A program made the translations under genes and the position numbers. Shown piece by piece: positions 6,818 through 16,333 of a stretch of DNA of 64,000 nucleotides. Numbering within the stretch: the stretch's first letter is position 1; every line of letters starts with the position of its first letter. Source of the stretch: Aquiflexum lacus (lineage in GTDB: Bacteria; Bacteroidota; Bacteroidia; Cytophagales; Cyclobacteriaceae); contig NZ_JABFHF010000003.1 of the NCBI RefSeq assembly GCF_015476655.1, positions 124,001 through 188,000 of the forward strand. The letters run 5' to 3'. Under the pieces are notes generated by a model. The model saw only the letters and a list, made by a program, of their open reading frames with translations, was not told the origin of the DNA and did not search any database.

Positions 6818-8773
6818 ATGAAAAAAATTGTACTTTTTTGTATCGTCAGTTTCGGAATCACATTTAAGCTATTTGCTCAATTATTGGAGGTAGATAGCTT
6901 AAAAAAGGTTGTTCTGATGGAGACTAATGATTCAGAAAAGCTCAGAACCCTCAATAAGTTTACACTTCTGATCAGGGAAAAGGATACACAACAGGGATTG
7001 AAATGGGGAATTCAAGCAGAAGAATTAGCCCTTCAATTAGGAGATAGTCTTGAACTTGGGAGAGCAAAAGGAAACCTTGGTTGGATATATTACCGTTTGG
7101 GAATATGGGATAAGGCATTTAAGTATTCCAAAGATGCTTATCTGATAGGAATGCAATCCAATGATAAATTAGAAATAGGAATGGCCCTTAATAATTTAGG
7201 AGCACTTTACTATCAAAGAAAAAATTTTTTAGAAGCCATTAAAAACTTTCGCGAGGCATATGAAATTGCCCTTGAAATTGATGATCATTTTCTGACCATC
7301 AGGAGTTTGAATAATCTAGCCCTTAACTTTTCAAAGGTTGGTGAATTGGACTCTGCACTTTATTTTGCAAATACTGCTTTAGAGGTCAATGAGAAAGAGG
7401 GGTTAATGTATTTCACCAGTTTTACAAATAGGGTAATCGGAGATGTTTTTCTAGCAAAAAACGAGTTGGACACAGCTATACAGATATATGAATCTGCACT
7501 AGGAGTTGCTTCCCATCAAAGGCTAAAGACCTATGAAGCATCGATTTTTCATCGATTGGGTAAAGCATATTTCCTTTCCGGGAACATACCTAAAGCACTT
7601 GAATACTTGGAAAGAGGAATAAAAATTTCTGAACAAAATGGTTTTCAGGAAGAATTGGTCAGTACTTATCAGGTTCTTGCCACAGTCTATCATTCCATGG
7701 GGGATATAACACGCGCCTATCAGTATCACAAGGCTTTCTCAGAATTAAAAGATAGTATGGAGGAACAAATAGATGAGGATAGAATGTCATTGTTACAGGC
7801 CATGTTTGAAGTTGAAAAATCAGATGCAGAAATCAATTATCTTAAAATTGAAAACTCCCTCAAAGAACTTGAAATCCGAAGTGTGAGAAGGACGGTATTT
7901 GTAGCTTCTGGGTTTGTTGTATTGTGTTTGTTTTTGTTGACATGGTTGTACATTTTCAATAAAAAGCTCAAGAACGCAAATGACAGACTGACCCATAAAA
8001 AAGCGATAACAGAACTCCAAAAAAAGGAATTGGAGTCCAAATCCCAAGAACTCTATGAGTCTAATAAAATGAAGAACAGGTTGCTTTCTATTTTGGGACA
8101 TGATCTCAAGAGTCCTGTAGCACAATTAAAAGGCGTTCTGGACCTTATGCATTCCCAAGGTCTTACAAAAGAGGAGTTTGAGGGAGTTTCTCATATCTTA
8201 AAAAGAAATGTGGATGGACTTTTTGAAACAATGGACAATATCCTCAGCTGGTCCAAATCCCAAATGGAAGGATTCAATGTCCAATTGTCACCAACTAACT
8301 TGGGAAAAGTTATCAGGCCGTGTTTGGATTTGTTGCAACATCAGGCCATTTCAAAGGAGATAACCATCAATTTGAATATAGGCCATGAAGAGAAGGCTTT
8401 GGTGGACAAGGATCTTTTGCAAATCGTGGTAAGAAATCTGGTGAGCAATGCAATCAAATTTTCCAATAAGGGATCTAAAATAGACATTTATACCATCAGT
8501 GAAGATGAATTTTTAAAATTGGTAGTACAGGATTTTGGCTTGGGCATGAGTGAAATTCAATTGAAAACCATCCTCAATGATCAGGTTTCCCTATTGGAGT
8601 CCAGTGCTGGCACAGAAAAAGAAAAAGGAACGGGTTTAGGACTGAATCTCTGTAAGGAGTTTTTGAATCTGATGGGTGGAAAATTGATTATCACAAGTAA
8701 AAAAGGAGAAGGGACGACGGCAATCGTTCATCTTCAGCGAATCATTATTCAACAAGAGAAAGCATTGGTCTAA
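6818..8773 (+). CDS. TPR-repeat transmembrane sensor histidine kinase
   Basis: A 651-residue hybrid-free histidine kinase. A signal peptide (residues 1-20) precedes tandem TPR-like repeats over about residues 35-320, expected in the periplasm. One membrane helix at about 359-381 (VFVASGFVVLCLFLLTWLYIF is the core) is followed by a coiled coil, then the HisKA box with phospho-acceptor His428 (GHDLKSP), the N-box NLVSNAIKFSN near 540, and G-boxes QDFGLGM and GTGLGLNLC. No response regulator gene is adjacent, so it is an orphan kinase whose partner lies elsewhere. Its 3' end overlaps the convergent gene at 8745-9617 by 29 bp. Confidence 0.9.
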   Translation: MKKIVLFCIVSFGITFKLFAQLLEVDSLKKVVLMETNDSEKLRTLNKFTLLIREKDTQQGLKWGIQAEELALQLGDSLELGRAKGNLGWIYYRLGIWDKAFKYSKDAYLIGMQSNDKLEIGMALNNLGALYYQRKNFLEAIKNFREAYEIALEIDDHFLTIRSLNNLALNFSKVGELDSALYFANTALEVNEKEGLMYFTSFTNRVIGDVFLAKNELDTAIQIYESALGVASHQRLKTYEASIFHRLGKAYFLSGNIPKALEYLERGIKISEQNGFQEELVSTYQVLATVYHSMGDITRAYQYHKAFSELKDSMEEQIDEDRMSLLQAMFEVEKSDAEINYLKIENSLKELEIRSVRRTVFVASGFVVLCLFLLTWLYIFNKKLKNANDRLTHKKAITELQKKELESKSQELYESNKMKNRLLSILGHDLKSPVAQLKGVLDLMHSQGLTKEEFEGVSHILKRNVDGLFETMDNILSWSKSQMEGFNVQLSPTNLGKVIRPCLDLLQHQAISKEITINLNIGHEEKALVDKDLLQIVVRNLVSNAIKFSNKGSKIDIYTISEDEFLKLVVQDFGLGMSEIQLKTILNDQVSLLESSAGTEKEKGTGLGLNLCKEFLNLMGGKLIITSKKGEGTTAIVHLQRIIIQQEKALV

Positions 8774-9617
8774 ACAAAAGATCTTCGGGATTAAAAAGTT
8801 GATCAATCAAGCCAAGTTCCAATAAAACCCTCATTGTTTTCTCGAGCATTTTAAAGGAAATATTGTTATCTGTTGACCACTGAGTCTGATTCAGCCAAGC
8901 TTTGATATCTTCCTCTTGTATTTTGTAATACTTGCTCAATTGCTTTGCATAGTCATCTTTTATGGATAGTTCAGCAGACATGTCGTAGACAAGGTTTCTT
9001 AATACCTCAATTGTCCCTTGAAGTTTATCCAAAGTTAATGGATGTGCAACGATGGAAAAGCAAGGCCATGGTGTAGGTACTTCACCTATTCTTTTGAATA
9101 CACCACTGTCAACAAGTGGTTTCGTGGTATATTTTTCCCATAAAAAAATCTTTGGTTCTACGCCACTCAATGCAGTCTTGGCACCTTGAAGATCACCTAC
9201 AACTTCAAATTTCAAATTTTCAGGACTCCAGTTTTCTCTTTTTGCTAATAAGAAAGCCATTAAATGGGATCCTGAACCATAGCGGCTGATTATAAAATGA
9301 TGGTTTTTCAGTTGATGAACCGAATCGACCGATGAATTACCCGGTATATGAATACCCCAAATCAAGGGAGAAGCAACGTGTAATCCAATAATTAAACCTG
9401 GATTTCCTTCTATCTTATCTTTAATAAAGCTTTCTGTCAAAACAATCGCAAGATCTGTTTCTCCGCTGCGCAATGCCTTATTCATTGCTCCCGAGCCCTT
9501 AGGTTCATTGATCCATTCCAATTCGATGCCTTCTTGGAGAAAAGGTTGAGACTCGATCACCTTGATCCAAGGATAATTGAAATGTTCCGGAACTCCGGTG
9601 ATTCTAATTTTTTCCAT
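8745..9617 (-). CDS. Cytoplasmic protein with periplasmic-binding-protein type II-like fold
   Basis: A 290-residue protein resembling the NMT1/SsuA-type substrate-binding family: IRITGVPEH start, GSGAMNKALRSGETDLAIV (the typical 'number of copies of the ligand pathway' segment), ISRYGSGSH, and VVGDLQGAKTAL. There is no signal peptide or lipobox, so it probably stays in the cytoplasm and is not part of an ABC importer. No permease or ATPase genes are nearby. Its ligand is unknown. The 3' end overlaps the end of the histidine kinase gene on the opposite strand by 29 bp. Confidence 0.65.
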   Translation of the reverse strand: MEKIRITGVPEHFNYPWIKVIESQPFLQEGIELEWINEPKGSGAMNKALRSGETDLAIVLTESFIKDKIEGNPGLIIGLHVASPLIWGIHIPGNSSVDSVHQLKNHHFIISRYGSGSHLMAFLLAKRENWSPENLKFEVVGDLQGAKTALSGVEPKIFLWEKYTTKPLVDSGVFKRIGEVPTPWPCFSIVAHPLTLDKLQGTIEVLRNLVYDMSAELSIKDDYAKQLSKYYKIQEEDIKAWLNQTQWSTDNNISFKMLEKTMRVLLELGLIDQLFNPEDLLFRPMLSLVE

Positions 9618-9634
9618 TTTTGTTTCTTTCGATC

Positions 9635-9662
9635 AACTGCCCACTGCCTACTGCGACTGAAC
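9635..9662. repeat. Heptad tandem array, ACTGnnn type, short block
   Basis: Four consecutive 7-bp units (aactgcc, cactgcc, tactgcg, actgaac) sharing ACTG lie 17 bp upstream of the start codon at 9617. They match the longer block at 9702-9762 in sequence and orientation. Confidence 0.7.
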
Positions 9663-9701
9663 ACATAGAGTGCCTAATAAATCTGATACTTCCTACTACC
9701 A

Positions 9702-9762
9702 CACTGCAACTGCCCACTGAAAACTGTCTATTGCGACTGCCTACTGAACACTGCGACTACCT
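9702..9762. repeat. Heptad tandem array, ACTGnnn type, long block
   Basis: Nine units built on ACTGnnn (cactgca, actgccc, actgaaa, actgtct, attgcg, actgcct, actgaac, actgcg, actacct); two are 6 bp long. On the minus strand the block begins with the first base after the permease stop codon (TAG at 9765-9763). Different core sequence from the GAnnnnA arrays but the same 7-bp period and the same position relative to a stop codon. Confidence 0.75.
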
Positions 9763-11097
9763 CTACCCATCATGAGTAGCATTTCTATCTGTGATCAAGA
9801 GGTTAGCAAAACCGGCAACAATTAGAGACGTGCCTGCAAGCACCATGGTATAAATCACTTCTTCTCCAAACAAAAATTTATACATCACATTGATACCACC
9901 CAAGGCAGCAACGATTTGGGGAATGACGATAAACATATTGAATATTCCCATATAAACTCCCATTTGTTTTGGGTTGACCGAACTCGAAAGCATGGCGTAG
10001 GGCATGGACAATATACTTGCCCAAGCGATACCGACCAAAGCAAAGCATAAATGAAGCATCCAAGGTTCCGAAATAAAATAAATCAAGATAAAACCGCAAC
10101 CTCCTGCTATGAGACTTAGCATGTGGACCAATTTTCTGTTGATCTTTATTTTGCTTGTCACAAAAGCCAATATCAGGGCATAGAACATGGAGATTAGCCC
10201 ATAAGTGCCTAAGTAGTTCCCCACACTGTCCGCGGCATTATTGTAGGCCAAAGAGGAGGTGTCAGTAGCTTTGAAAATATGTTCTGTAATTGCCGGAGTC
10301 GCGAAACTCCACATGGTGAAAAAAGCAAACCAAGAAAAAAACTGAACCACACCCAGCTTTTTCATCACATTCGGCATACCAGCTATATTTCTGAAAATTT
10401 CTTTGAAGCCGTTCCAAAACCCTTTGTTTTCTTCCTTTTCTTTTTCAAAAGCTTTTAAATCCTCGGGTGGATATTCATCTGTGGTAAGTATGGTATATAA
10501 AATAGAACTAAAAAGTACAACTGCCCCAATGGCAAAAGCATATTTTACAGAGTCAGGAACCACACCCGGTGCAGCAGTATTTGGGATACCCACTTGGGTC
10601 ATCATCCATGGCAGGTTACTAGCTACCCATGTGCCTATACCAATAATGAGAGTTTGGACAACAAAACCGTAGGATCTTTGGCTGTCCGGTAATTTATCTG
10701 CAACAAGTGCCCGGAATGGCTCCATACTGATATTGATGGAAGCATCCAATATCCAAAGTGAACCTGCAGCCATCCAAAGGGCACTGGAGTAAGGTGCAAA
10801 AAACAAGGCGCAGGTACTCAAAATGGCCCCAATTAGGAAATAAGGCCTTCTTCGCCCAAATTTATAATGCCAAGTTCTGTCACTCAAATACCCAACAATT
10901 GGCTGAATGATGAGACCTGTCAAGGGAGCTGCAATCCATAGCAAAGGGATCGCATCTTTTTCAGCGCCCAGAGTTTGGAAAATTCTCGACATGAAACCAC
11001 CTTGAAGGGCAAATCCAAATTGGATTCCAAGAAATCCGAAACTCATATTCCAGATCTGCCAAAAACTAAGCCTTGGTTTTTGTTTTATTGCCTGCAT
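9763..11097 (-). CDS. SLC45-type MFS sugar transporter (probable maltose/maltodextrin permease)
   Basis: A 444-residue, 12-helix major facilitator of the SLC45 / GPH-like sugar symporter type. The signature loop after helix 2 reads GYLSDRTWHYKFGRRRPYF, and helix 4-5 has SINISMEPFRALVAD, typical of sucrose/maltose:H+ symporters. It lies 40 bp downstream of the GH31 alpha-glucosidase on the same strand and below a LacI regulator. In other Bacteroidota this gene set takes up maltose or maltodextrins (family knowledge). The exact sugar is inferred from context. Confidence 0.85.
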   Translation of the reverse strand: MQAIKQKPRLSFWQIWNMSFGFLGIQFGFALQGGFMSRIFQTLGAEKDAIPLLWIAAPLTGLIIQPIVGYLSDRTWHYKFGRRRPYFLIGAILSTCALFFAPYSSALWMAAGSLWILDASINISMEPFRALVADKLPDSQRSYGFVVQTLIIGIGTWVASNLPWMMTQVGIPNTAAPGVVPDSVKYAFAIGAVVLFSSILYTILTTDEYPPEDLKAFEKEKEENKGFWNGFKEIFRNIAGMPNVMKKLGVVQFFSWFAFFTMWSFATPAITEHIFKATDTSSLAYNNAADSVGNYLGTYGLISMFYALILAFVTSKIKINRKLVHMLSLIAGGCGFILIYFISEPWMLHLCFALVGIAWASILSMPYAMLSSSVNPKQMGVYMGIFNMFIVIPQIVAALGGINVMYKFLFGEEVIYTMVLAGTSLIVAGFANLLITDRNATHDG

Positions 11098-11137
11098 TAT
11101 TTTGGGTAGCTATTGATTTAAATTCAATCATGGATAT

Positions 11138-13570
11138 TTAAATAAAATCTATGGAAAAATCTTCCATTGAATGCTCAATTACAAAACTCGGAGCAGCTTT
11201 GATTTCATGGTAAGGATGGTCATGTTCAGGCAAAGGATCAAATTCCGTCAGTTTTCCAAGAAATGCAACATTTTCGTATTTAGGAGTCAAAGTCATTTCT
11301 CCAATCTTTGCATTACCCACTTTTTGGTTTCCATGAAGGTATAGCTTTATCTTTTTGTATTTACTTTGGAATTCTCCTTGAGGCTTTTTAAATGTTAATC
11401 TCTCAGCAGAAGAATCCCATTCAATTTCTCGTTTGAAATACCCATGATCTTTGTAATCATGACTGATACCATCATCTTCGTAATGTATATGGACTGATTT
11501 GTCATTTCCTTTGTAGATGTGTAAGTACAATGTCTCATCATTTGCCTCTCCCGTATGGGACACATCTGACTGTAAGGCCAAAATAGATCCCGCTTTAATA
11601 TACACAGGAAGGTAATTCAAAGGACAATCCTGATAAATGATCTGATGTCCGTGATGTTTTTGACTATTGTACATGTAGTACCAATCTCCTTCCGGAAGAA
11701 AGACTTTAGTGATCTCTTTGGTACTCTTGACGGGAGCGACCAGAATTTTGTCACAAAAAATGTATTGGTTTTGAAATTCTGTAAGGTATATTTTGTTGTC
11801 GTGAGGATAATCGATAGCAAGACTTTTTGATAAGGGAAGCCCAGTTTTAGTACTTTGATAGAAGCTACTGTATATCGTAGGCAGTAATTTATACCTTAAT
11901 TTCATGTAGTTTCTGGAGATTTCTTCCACTTCCTCCCCAAAAGCCCAAGGCTCCGCATCACTACTATTGATCATGGAATGTGCCCTGAACAATGGGGAAA
12001 ATACAGCAATACTCATCCATCTAGCAAAAAGAGATTTCGTAGCTTCTCCTGCAAAACCACCCACATCATATCCTGCAAAAGCCACTCCGCTAATCCCCAG
12101 ACTATTGACCAATCTGATTCCTGCCATCATATGGTCTTCATTGGCAACGTTGTCTCCCGTCCATGCAGCTGCATAGCGTTGAATTCCTGAAAAACCTGAT
12201 CTTGTTAAAACAAAAGGTCTTTCTTGGGGCCTTTGTAACAGACTTCCTTCCATGGCACTTCTTGCCATCTGAAATCCATATATATTTCTGGCTTTCCGAT
12301 GACTTACCATCTCACCTTCATAGTTAAAGTCAATCAGGTTTGGAGTGAATTGCCCCCATGAGGCAGGCTCATTCATATCTGTCCAATAGCCGTCAACTCC
12401 AGCTTCATTATAAAAAGCCATTTTTTCCGCCCACCATTGACGTGTTTCTGGTTTGGTGAAATCCGGGAATGCACACCATCCCGGCCAAACTTGACCTTCA
12501 TAAATCTGTCCATCCGGGTATTTTACAAAATGATCTTGTTCTTTTCCTTCATCATAGGGAAGGTAACCTTTGTCAGTTTTAATGCCGGGGTCCATGATCA
12601 CCACCACTTTAAACCCCTTTTCTTTCAAAGTCCTGATCATACTTTTTGGATCAGGAAATTTTTGACCATCAAATGTGAAAACCTTGTATTTTTCCATGTG
12701 GTGAATATCAAGGTAAATAACATCAGCAGGCATGTCTTTATCCCTGAAGGTCTGAGCCAATGTCGTGATTTCAGAATCAGGATAATAGGAATATCGACAT
12801 TGCTGATAACCTAATGACCAAAGCGGGGGCATCTCCATTTTTCCTGTCAGGTCACTGTATGCACTGATGATTTTGCCTACCGAATCATCATGGAAAAAAT
12901 AATAATCCATATCACCATCTTCTCCTGAATAGTATACAAATCGGTTGTTTGAAGCTCCGAAATTGAAAACGCTCTTGTGGGTATTGTCAAAAAATATCCC
13001 ATAAGCAAGTTGATTGTGGATACCTATATAGAATGGAATACTCATATACAAAGGATCATCTTCTACACCATAGGCAAAATAATCTGTGTTCCAGTTTGTA
13101 TATGCCTTGCCGGCTCGGTCAAGGTTACCTGTTTTTTCGCCTAGACCGATAAACTTCTCATTTTTCTGAACCTTTTTATAATTGGTCACTTCCGTTCCAA
13201 GCCATGAAACTGCAAATGCGGGATCATCCTGATTGATGATTTCACCTTTTGGAGTTTGGAAAGTCAGAAAAAATGGAGAAAGGTTGACACAAAGATGGAT
13301 TTTTGAAGTTTTTATCCAGACTTGTCTGCTATCATTTTCTTCGATGTTTGAAAAAACGCCTTTGGGTGTATTGACTGTACTGTAGGGATTTGGAAAAAAG
13401 GAATCATTTTGACTGATTTGGACCCTGATGGTGTGCTCATCGAAGACGGTAAGTTCAAATCTTGCGGATGAGGTCTCACCTTTGATTCCGTCGTTCTTTT
13501 CGCTCCATGATATTACTTCACCAATTCCAAGATTTCTGAAATTTTTTGTACTTTTTGTAAGGGAGGTCAT
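11138..13570 (-). CDS. GH31 alpha-glucosidase
   Basis: An 810-residue GH31 enzyme. The nucleophile is Asp398 in WTDMNEPASW and the acid/base Asp473 in WTGDNVANEDH; GYQQCRYSY and YLDIHHME mark the barrel start. The N-terminal beta-sandwich and the C-terminal beta domains are both present. No signal peptide is seen, so it should act in the cytoplasm, releasing glucose from non-reducing ends of imported maltose and maltodextrins. It is upstream of the permease gene (40-bp gap) and downstream of the LacI gene (212-bp gap that holds a LacI-type operator), which suggests repression by that regulator. Confidence 0.92.
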   Translation of the reverse strand: MTSLTKSTKNFRNLGIGEVISWSEKNDGIKGETSSARFELTVFDEHTIRVQISQNDSFFPNPYSTVNTPKGVFSNIEENDSRQVWIKTSKIHLCVNLSPFFLTFQTPKGEIINQDDPAFAVSWLGTEVTNYKKVQKNEKFIGLGEKTGNLDRAGKAYTNWNTDYFAYGVEDDPLYMSIPFYIGIHNQLAYGIFFDNTHKSVFNFGASNNRFVYYSGEDGDMDYYFFHDDSVGKIISAYSDLTGKMEMPPLWSLGYQQCRYSYYPDSEITTLAQTFRDKDMPADVIYLDIHHMEKYKVFTFDGQKFPDPKSMIRTLKEKGFKVVVIMDPGIKTDKGYLPYDEGKEQDHFVKYPDGQIYEGQVWPGWCAFPDFTKPETRQWWAEKMAFYNEAGVDGYWTDMNEPASWGQFTPNLIDFNYEGEMVSHRKARNIYGFQMARSAMEGSLLQRPQERPFVLTRSGFSGIQRYAAAWTGDNVANEDHMMAGIRLVNSLGISGVAFAGYDVGGFAGEATKSLFARWMSIAVFSPLFRAHSMINSSDAEPWAFGEEVEEISRNYMKLRYKLLPTIYSSFYQSTKTGLPLSKSLAIDYPHDNKIYLTEFQNQYIFCDKILVAPVKSTKEITKVFLPEGDWYYMYNSQKHHGHQIIYQDCPLNYLPVYIKAGSILALQSDVSHTGEANDETLYLHIYKGNDKSVHIHYEDDGISHDYKDHGYFKREIEWDSSAERLTFKKPQGEFQSKYKKIKLYLHGNQKVGNAKIGEMTLTPKYENVAFLGKLTEFDPLPEHDHPYHEIKAAPSFVIEHSMEDFSIDFI

Positions 13571-13739
13571 TAGGCTTTATTTTGATTGAAAAGGTAAATA
13601 AATTCTCAGCATTCGCGTGGCTTGTCGGGTCAATTTAGGAAGGATTATTTAAGTATGAAATGTACTTATGTTGGAATCTTATGGTTCAAAGAAGGATTTG
13701 GACCGTATAAATGCGGGTTTTGTGTCAAACAGTTAAATT

Positions 13740-13749
13740 CAAACGTTTG
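13740..13749. promoter_or_regulatory. LacI-family operator upstream of the GH31 gene
   Basis: CAAACGTTTG is a perfect 10-bp palindrome with the central CpG typical of LacI-family sites, in the context TCAAACGTTTGC. It lies 34 bp beyond the lacI-type stop codon and 170 bp upstream of the GH31 start codon. It matches the half-sites in the divergent region at 14951-14974. Confidence 0.6.
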
Positions 13750-13782
13750 CACAAAAAAATGGAACAGACTAAAAAAAAATCG

Positions 13783-14814
13783 CTAGATTCTGACAGAAGA
13801 CTTCCTAACCAGCAATTCTGTGTCTAAAACAATATTCTTCGAATCCCATGATTGGTCTTTTTTGATATTGATCATTTCTAACAGAAGCTTTGACGATTGT
13901 TCACCAATCTTAAATCCTGGCTGGGATACTGTTGATAATGGTGGATCGATCATGGAGGAGAATTGCCAATTGGAATAACCTACTATGCCAACATCTTCCG
14001 GAATTCTTAGCCCTAAATTTTTCAAAGCCATCATTGCGCCGGCAGCAACAATATCATGATGCGCAAAAATAGCATCAGGGAGATCAACTGAATTGGAGAA
14101 TAACTTACTGGTAATATCATAACTTTCCTTTTCTGTTCCGAAAGGACATTCAATGATCCAATCAGGGCGAGGTTTAATACCGGCATTTTTTAATGCATCA
14201 AGATACCCTTCTTTTCTTTTTTTGCTGATGGCCAGGTTTTGTGGGCCTGAAAGGTGTGCTATTTTTTTATAGCCTTGCTCTACAAGGTGATTGACTGCAT
14301 CGTAGGCTCCTTGATAATCATTTACTGTAACATTTACTGTATTTTCCAGATCAGGCATTCTATCAAAGAACACAATTGGAAATCCCAAGTCAAGTAATTT
14401 TTTGAAATGTGTGAAATCAGTAGTTTCTCTTGAAAAACTCACCAAAAATCCATCTATCTGATTGGATAACATGGTTTCAATGCTGCTTTGCTCACGACTC
14501 AGTTTTTCGTTGGTTTGACACAAAATCACATTGTATCCATTGGCAAATGCCACTTCCTCAATTCCACTGATCACAGTAGAAAAGAAAAAATGTACGACTT
14601 CAGGAATGATGACACCAATTGTAAATGATTTGCTTTTCCTCAAACTTAATGCCACAGCATTGGGCCTATAATTCAATTTATCTGCTAATTCTTTGACTTT
14701 TCTTTTTGTTTCATCACTGATACCCGGGTAATCCTTCAGTGCTCTTGAAACAGTGGATGAGGAGACATTGAGTTCTCTGGCAATGTCTTTAATTGTGGCT
14801 TGTCCTAATTTCAT
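13783..14814 (-). CDS. LacI-family transcriptional regulator of the alpha-glucan locus
   Basis: A 343-residue LacI/GalR regulator. The N-terminal helix-turn-helix and hinge are at residues 6-60 (ATIKDIARELNVSSSTVSRA ... LNYRPNAVALSLRKSKS), followed by a periplasmic-binding-like sugar domain (IGVIIPEVVHFFFSTVISGI, GFLVSFSRET, DAIFAHHDIVAAGAM). It lies between the GH31/permease genes (same strand) and the divergent SusE/amylase genes. CG-centred operator sequences occur on both sides, so it probably controls both directions and itself. By context the effector is a maltose-type sugar; this is inference. Confidence 0.88.
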   Translation of the reverse strand: MKLGQATIKDIARELNVSSSTVSRALKDYPGISDETKRKVKELADKLNYRPNAVALSLRKSKSFTIGVIIPEVVHFFFSTVISGIEEVAFANGYNVILCQTNEKLSREQSSIETMLSNQIDGFLVSFSRETTDFTHFKKLLDLGFPIVFFDRMPDLENTVNVTVNDYQGAYDAVNHLVEQGYKKIAHLSGPQNLAISKKRKEGYLDALKNAGIKPRPDWIIECPFGTEKESYDITSKLFSNSVDLPDAIFAHHDIVAAGAMMALKNLGLRIPEDVGIVGYSNWQFSSMIDPPLSTVSQPGFKIGEQSSKLLLEMINIKKDQSWDSKNIVLDTELLVRKSSVRI

Positions 14815-14950
14815 AAAAATTAAATTTTTCTAAGATTGATATTATTGATACCGTTTGTTAGTTGATTGAAGAAAATGCCATAAATAATAGCAGGTAATTC
14901 ATTTTTTTGATTCTAATATACACAAAATCTATTCAATTTTTTTTCCTACT

Positions 14951-14974
14951 GCAAACGATTGCGGCGACGTTTGC
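14951..14974. promoter_or_regulatory. Paired LacI-type operators in the lacI / susE divergent spacer
   Basis: GCAAACGATTGC (14951-14962) and GGCGACGTTTGC (14963-14974) abut each other; each is an imperfect 12-bp palindrome centred on CG, and the outer halves GCAAACG and CGTTTGC form a perfect inverted repeat 10 bp apart. The centres are 12 bp apart. The site is 137 bp from the LacI start and 190 bp from the SusE-like start; the remainder of this 350-bp spacer is AT-rich with no gene. Confidence 0.6.
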
Positions 14975-15164
14975 ACCGTTTTTATTGAACGAAAGTTATG
15001 TGAAATACTTGCTATAACCTTTTTGTTTGTGTAATATTTGATAAAAGTTTTTCCATATCGTGATCTCATGTATTAGACTAAATCACTTATTTATGGAAAA
15101 TACTTATTTTAAATATAATTAAATCTATAATATTTGAAAACAATAAATACCAAAACAATTACCT

Positions 15165-16232
15165 ATGAGAAAATTTTCTAAAATCCTTTGGGTAGCATTT
15201 TTGCTCCCATTAATCTGGTCATGTGGTGAAATAGCCCCACCACCAATTATTTCCCAAACAACATCTTCGGTATTATCAACATCTCCTATAGTTTTAACGG
15301 AAGATGAAGCTGAGGAATCCATCGCATTTGAGGTCAGTCCTGCCGATTTTGGTATCTCTACAGAAGTAACCTATGTCTTACAGATGGATAGACCTGGTAA
15401 CGATTTCGCCGCTCCGATTGACCTGGGTTCAAATACAAGTACTACGATATTGGTCGAAGTAGCTGAATTAAACAGAAGAGCCATTTCTAAAGGAATTGTA
15501 GCAGGCGAAACTGGAAACATGGAATTCCGGGTAAAAGCGGTAACACCTAGGAATATTTCTGACCTTTTTGGAGCGCCAGCTTCAATAGCGATTACAACCT
15601 ATGCTGATGCTGTAATACTAAGAAACCTCTTCCTTGTCGGTGAAGCTACTGCTCCCGGATGGAGCAATGACAACAATAACCCTGCATTGTTCAGAGATCC
15701 CGTGAATACTGATCTTTATGTTTATACAGGCTTTTTCAATCCTGGTGGATTTAAAGTGCTAGGAAGATTAGGAGAGTGGCAGCCACAATATGGCACCAAT
15801 GATGGTTCTACCATAGCAGTAAATGATGGAGGAGGATCTGATCCTGAAGTGTTCACGATACCATCCGCTGGTATTTATACTTTTACCATGGATCTTGACG
15901 CCAATACATTCTCAATCGAACCTTTCACAGATGGTGCTGGTACTGACTTTGCCACTGTGGGTATTATTGGTGACGCCACTCCTGGAGGCTGGGATGGAAG
16001 TACAGCCATGACCAAATCAACATTTGACGGAAATATCTGGACGATTACTGCAAACCTCACCCCCGGCGAGTTGAAATTCAGAGCCAATGACGCTTGGACT
16101 GTAAACTGGGGAGCAGATACTGCTATCAGTGGTATAGGCACTCAGGATGGTCCAAACATCCCAGTTGAAGAAGCAGGAACCTACACGATATGGTTCAATT
16201 CTTTAGATGGAAGTTATATTTTAATTCAATAG
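15165..16232 (+). CDS. SusE-like surface starch-binding lipoprotein
   Basis: A 355-residue lipoprotein (lipobox LIWSC, Cys20). The N-terminal part (EEAEESIAFEVSPADFGIST, YVLQMDR) matches the SusE N-terminal domain; two repeats follow with the SusE/F carbohydrate-binding pattern (FLVGEATAPGWSNDNNNPAL and VGIIGDATPGGWDGSTAMTK). Such proteins sit on the outer membrane and bind starch or maltooligosaccharides. It is the first gene of the rightward alpha-glucan group and is followed by a strong terminator. Unusually, no SusC or SusD gene precedes it. Confidence 0.85.
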   Translation: MRKFSKILWVAFLLPLIWSCGEIAPPPIISQTTSSVLSTSPIVLTEDEAEESIAFEVSPADFGISTEVTYVLQMDRPGNDFAAPIDLGSNTSTTILVEVAELNRRAISKGIVAGETGNMEFRVKAVTPRNISDLFGAPASIAITTYADAVILRNLFLVGEATAPGWSNDNNNPALFRDPVNTDLYVYTGFFNPGGFKVLGRLGEWQPQYGTNDGSTIAVNDGGGSDPEVFTIPSAGIYTFTMDLDANTFSIEPFTDGAGTDFATVGIIGDATPGGWDGSTAMTKSTFDGNIWTITANLTPGELKFRANDAWTVNWGADTAISGIGTQDGPNIPVEEAGTYTIWFNSLDGSYILIQ

Positions 16233-16251
16233 AATGAATATTGGTTTTAGC

Positions 16252-16281
16252 AAAAAGGCTACTTGATCAAGTAGCCTTTTT
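16252..16281 (+). terminator. Rho-independent terminator after the SusE-like gene
   Basis: A perfect palindromic stem GGCTACTTGATCAAGTAGCC is flanked by A5 and T5 runs, 20 bp after the stop codon. It works in either direction by symmetry. Confidence 0.85.
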
Positions 16282-16333
16282 GTTGTTACATTACTTTAGC
16301 TTTATCTTCAAAACGGCTAACAAAAATTCTCAA

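Noticed and set aside
16241-16333. Longer N-terminus for the secreted amylase
   Set aside because: The extension would be read through the SusE terminator hairpin and would place a second hydrophobic stretch before the true signal peptide.
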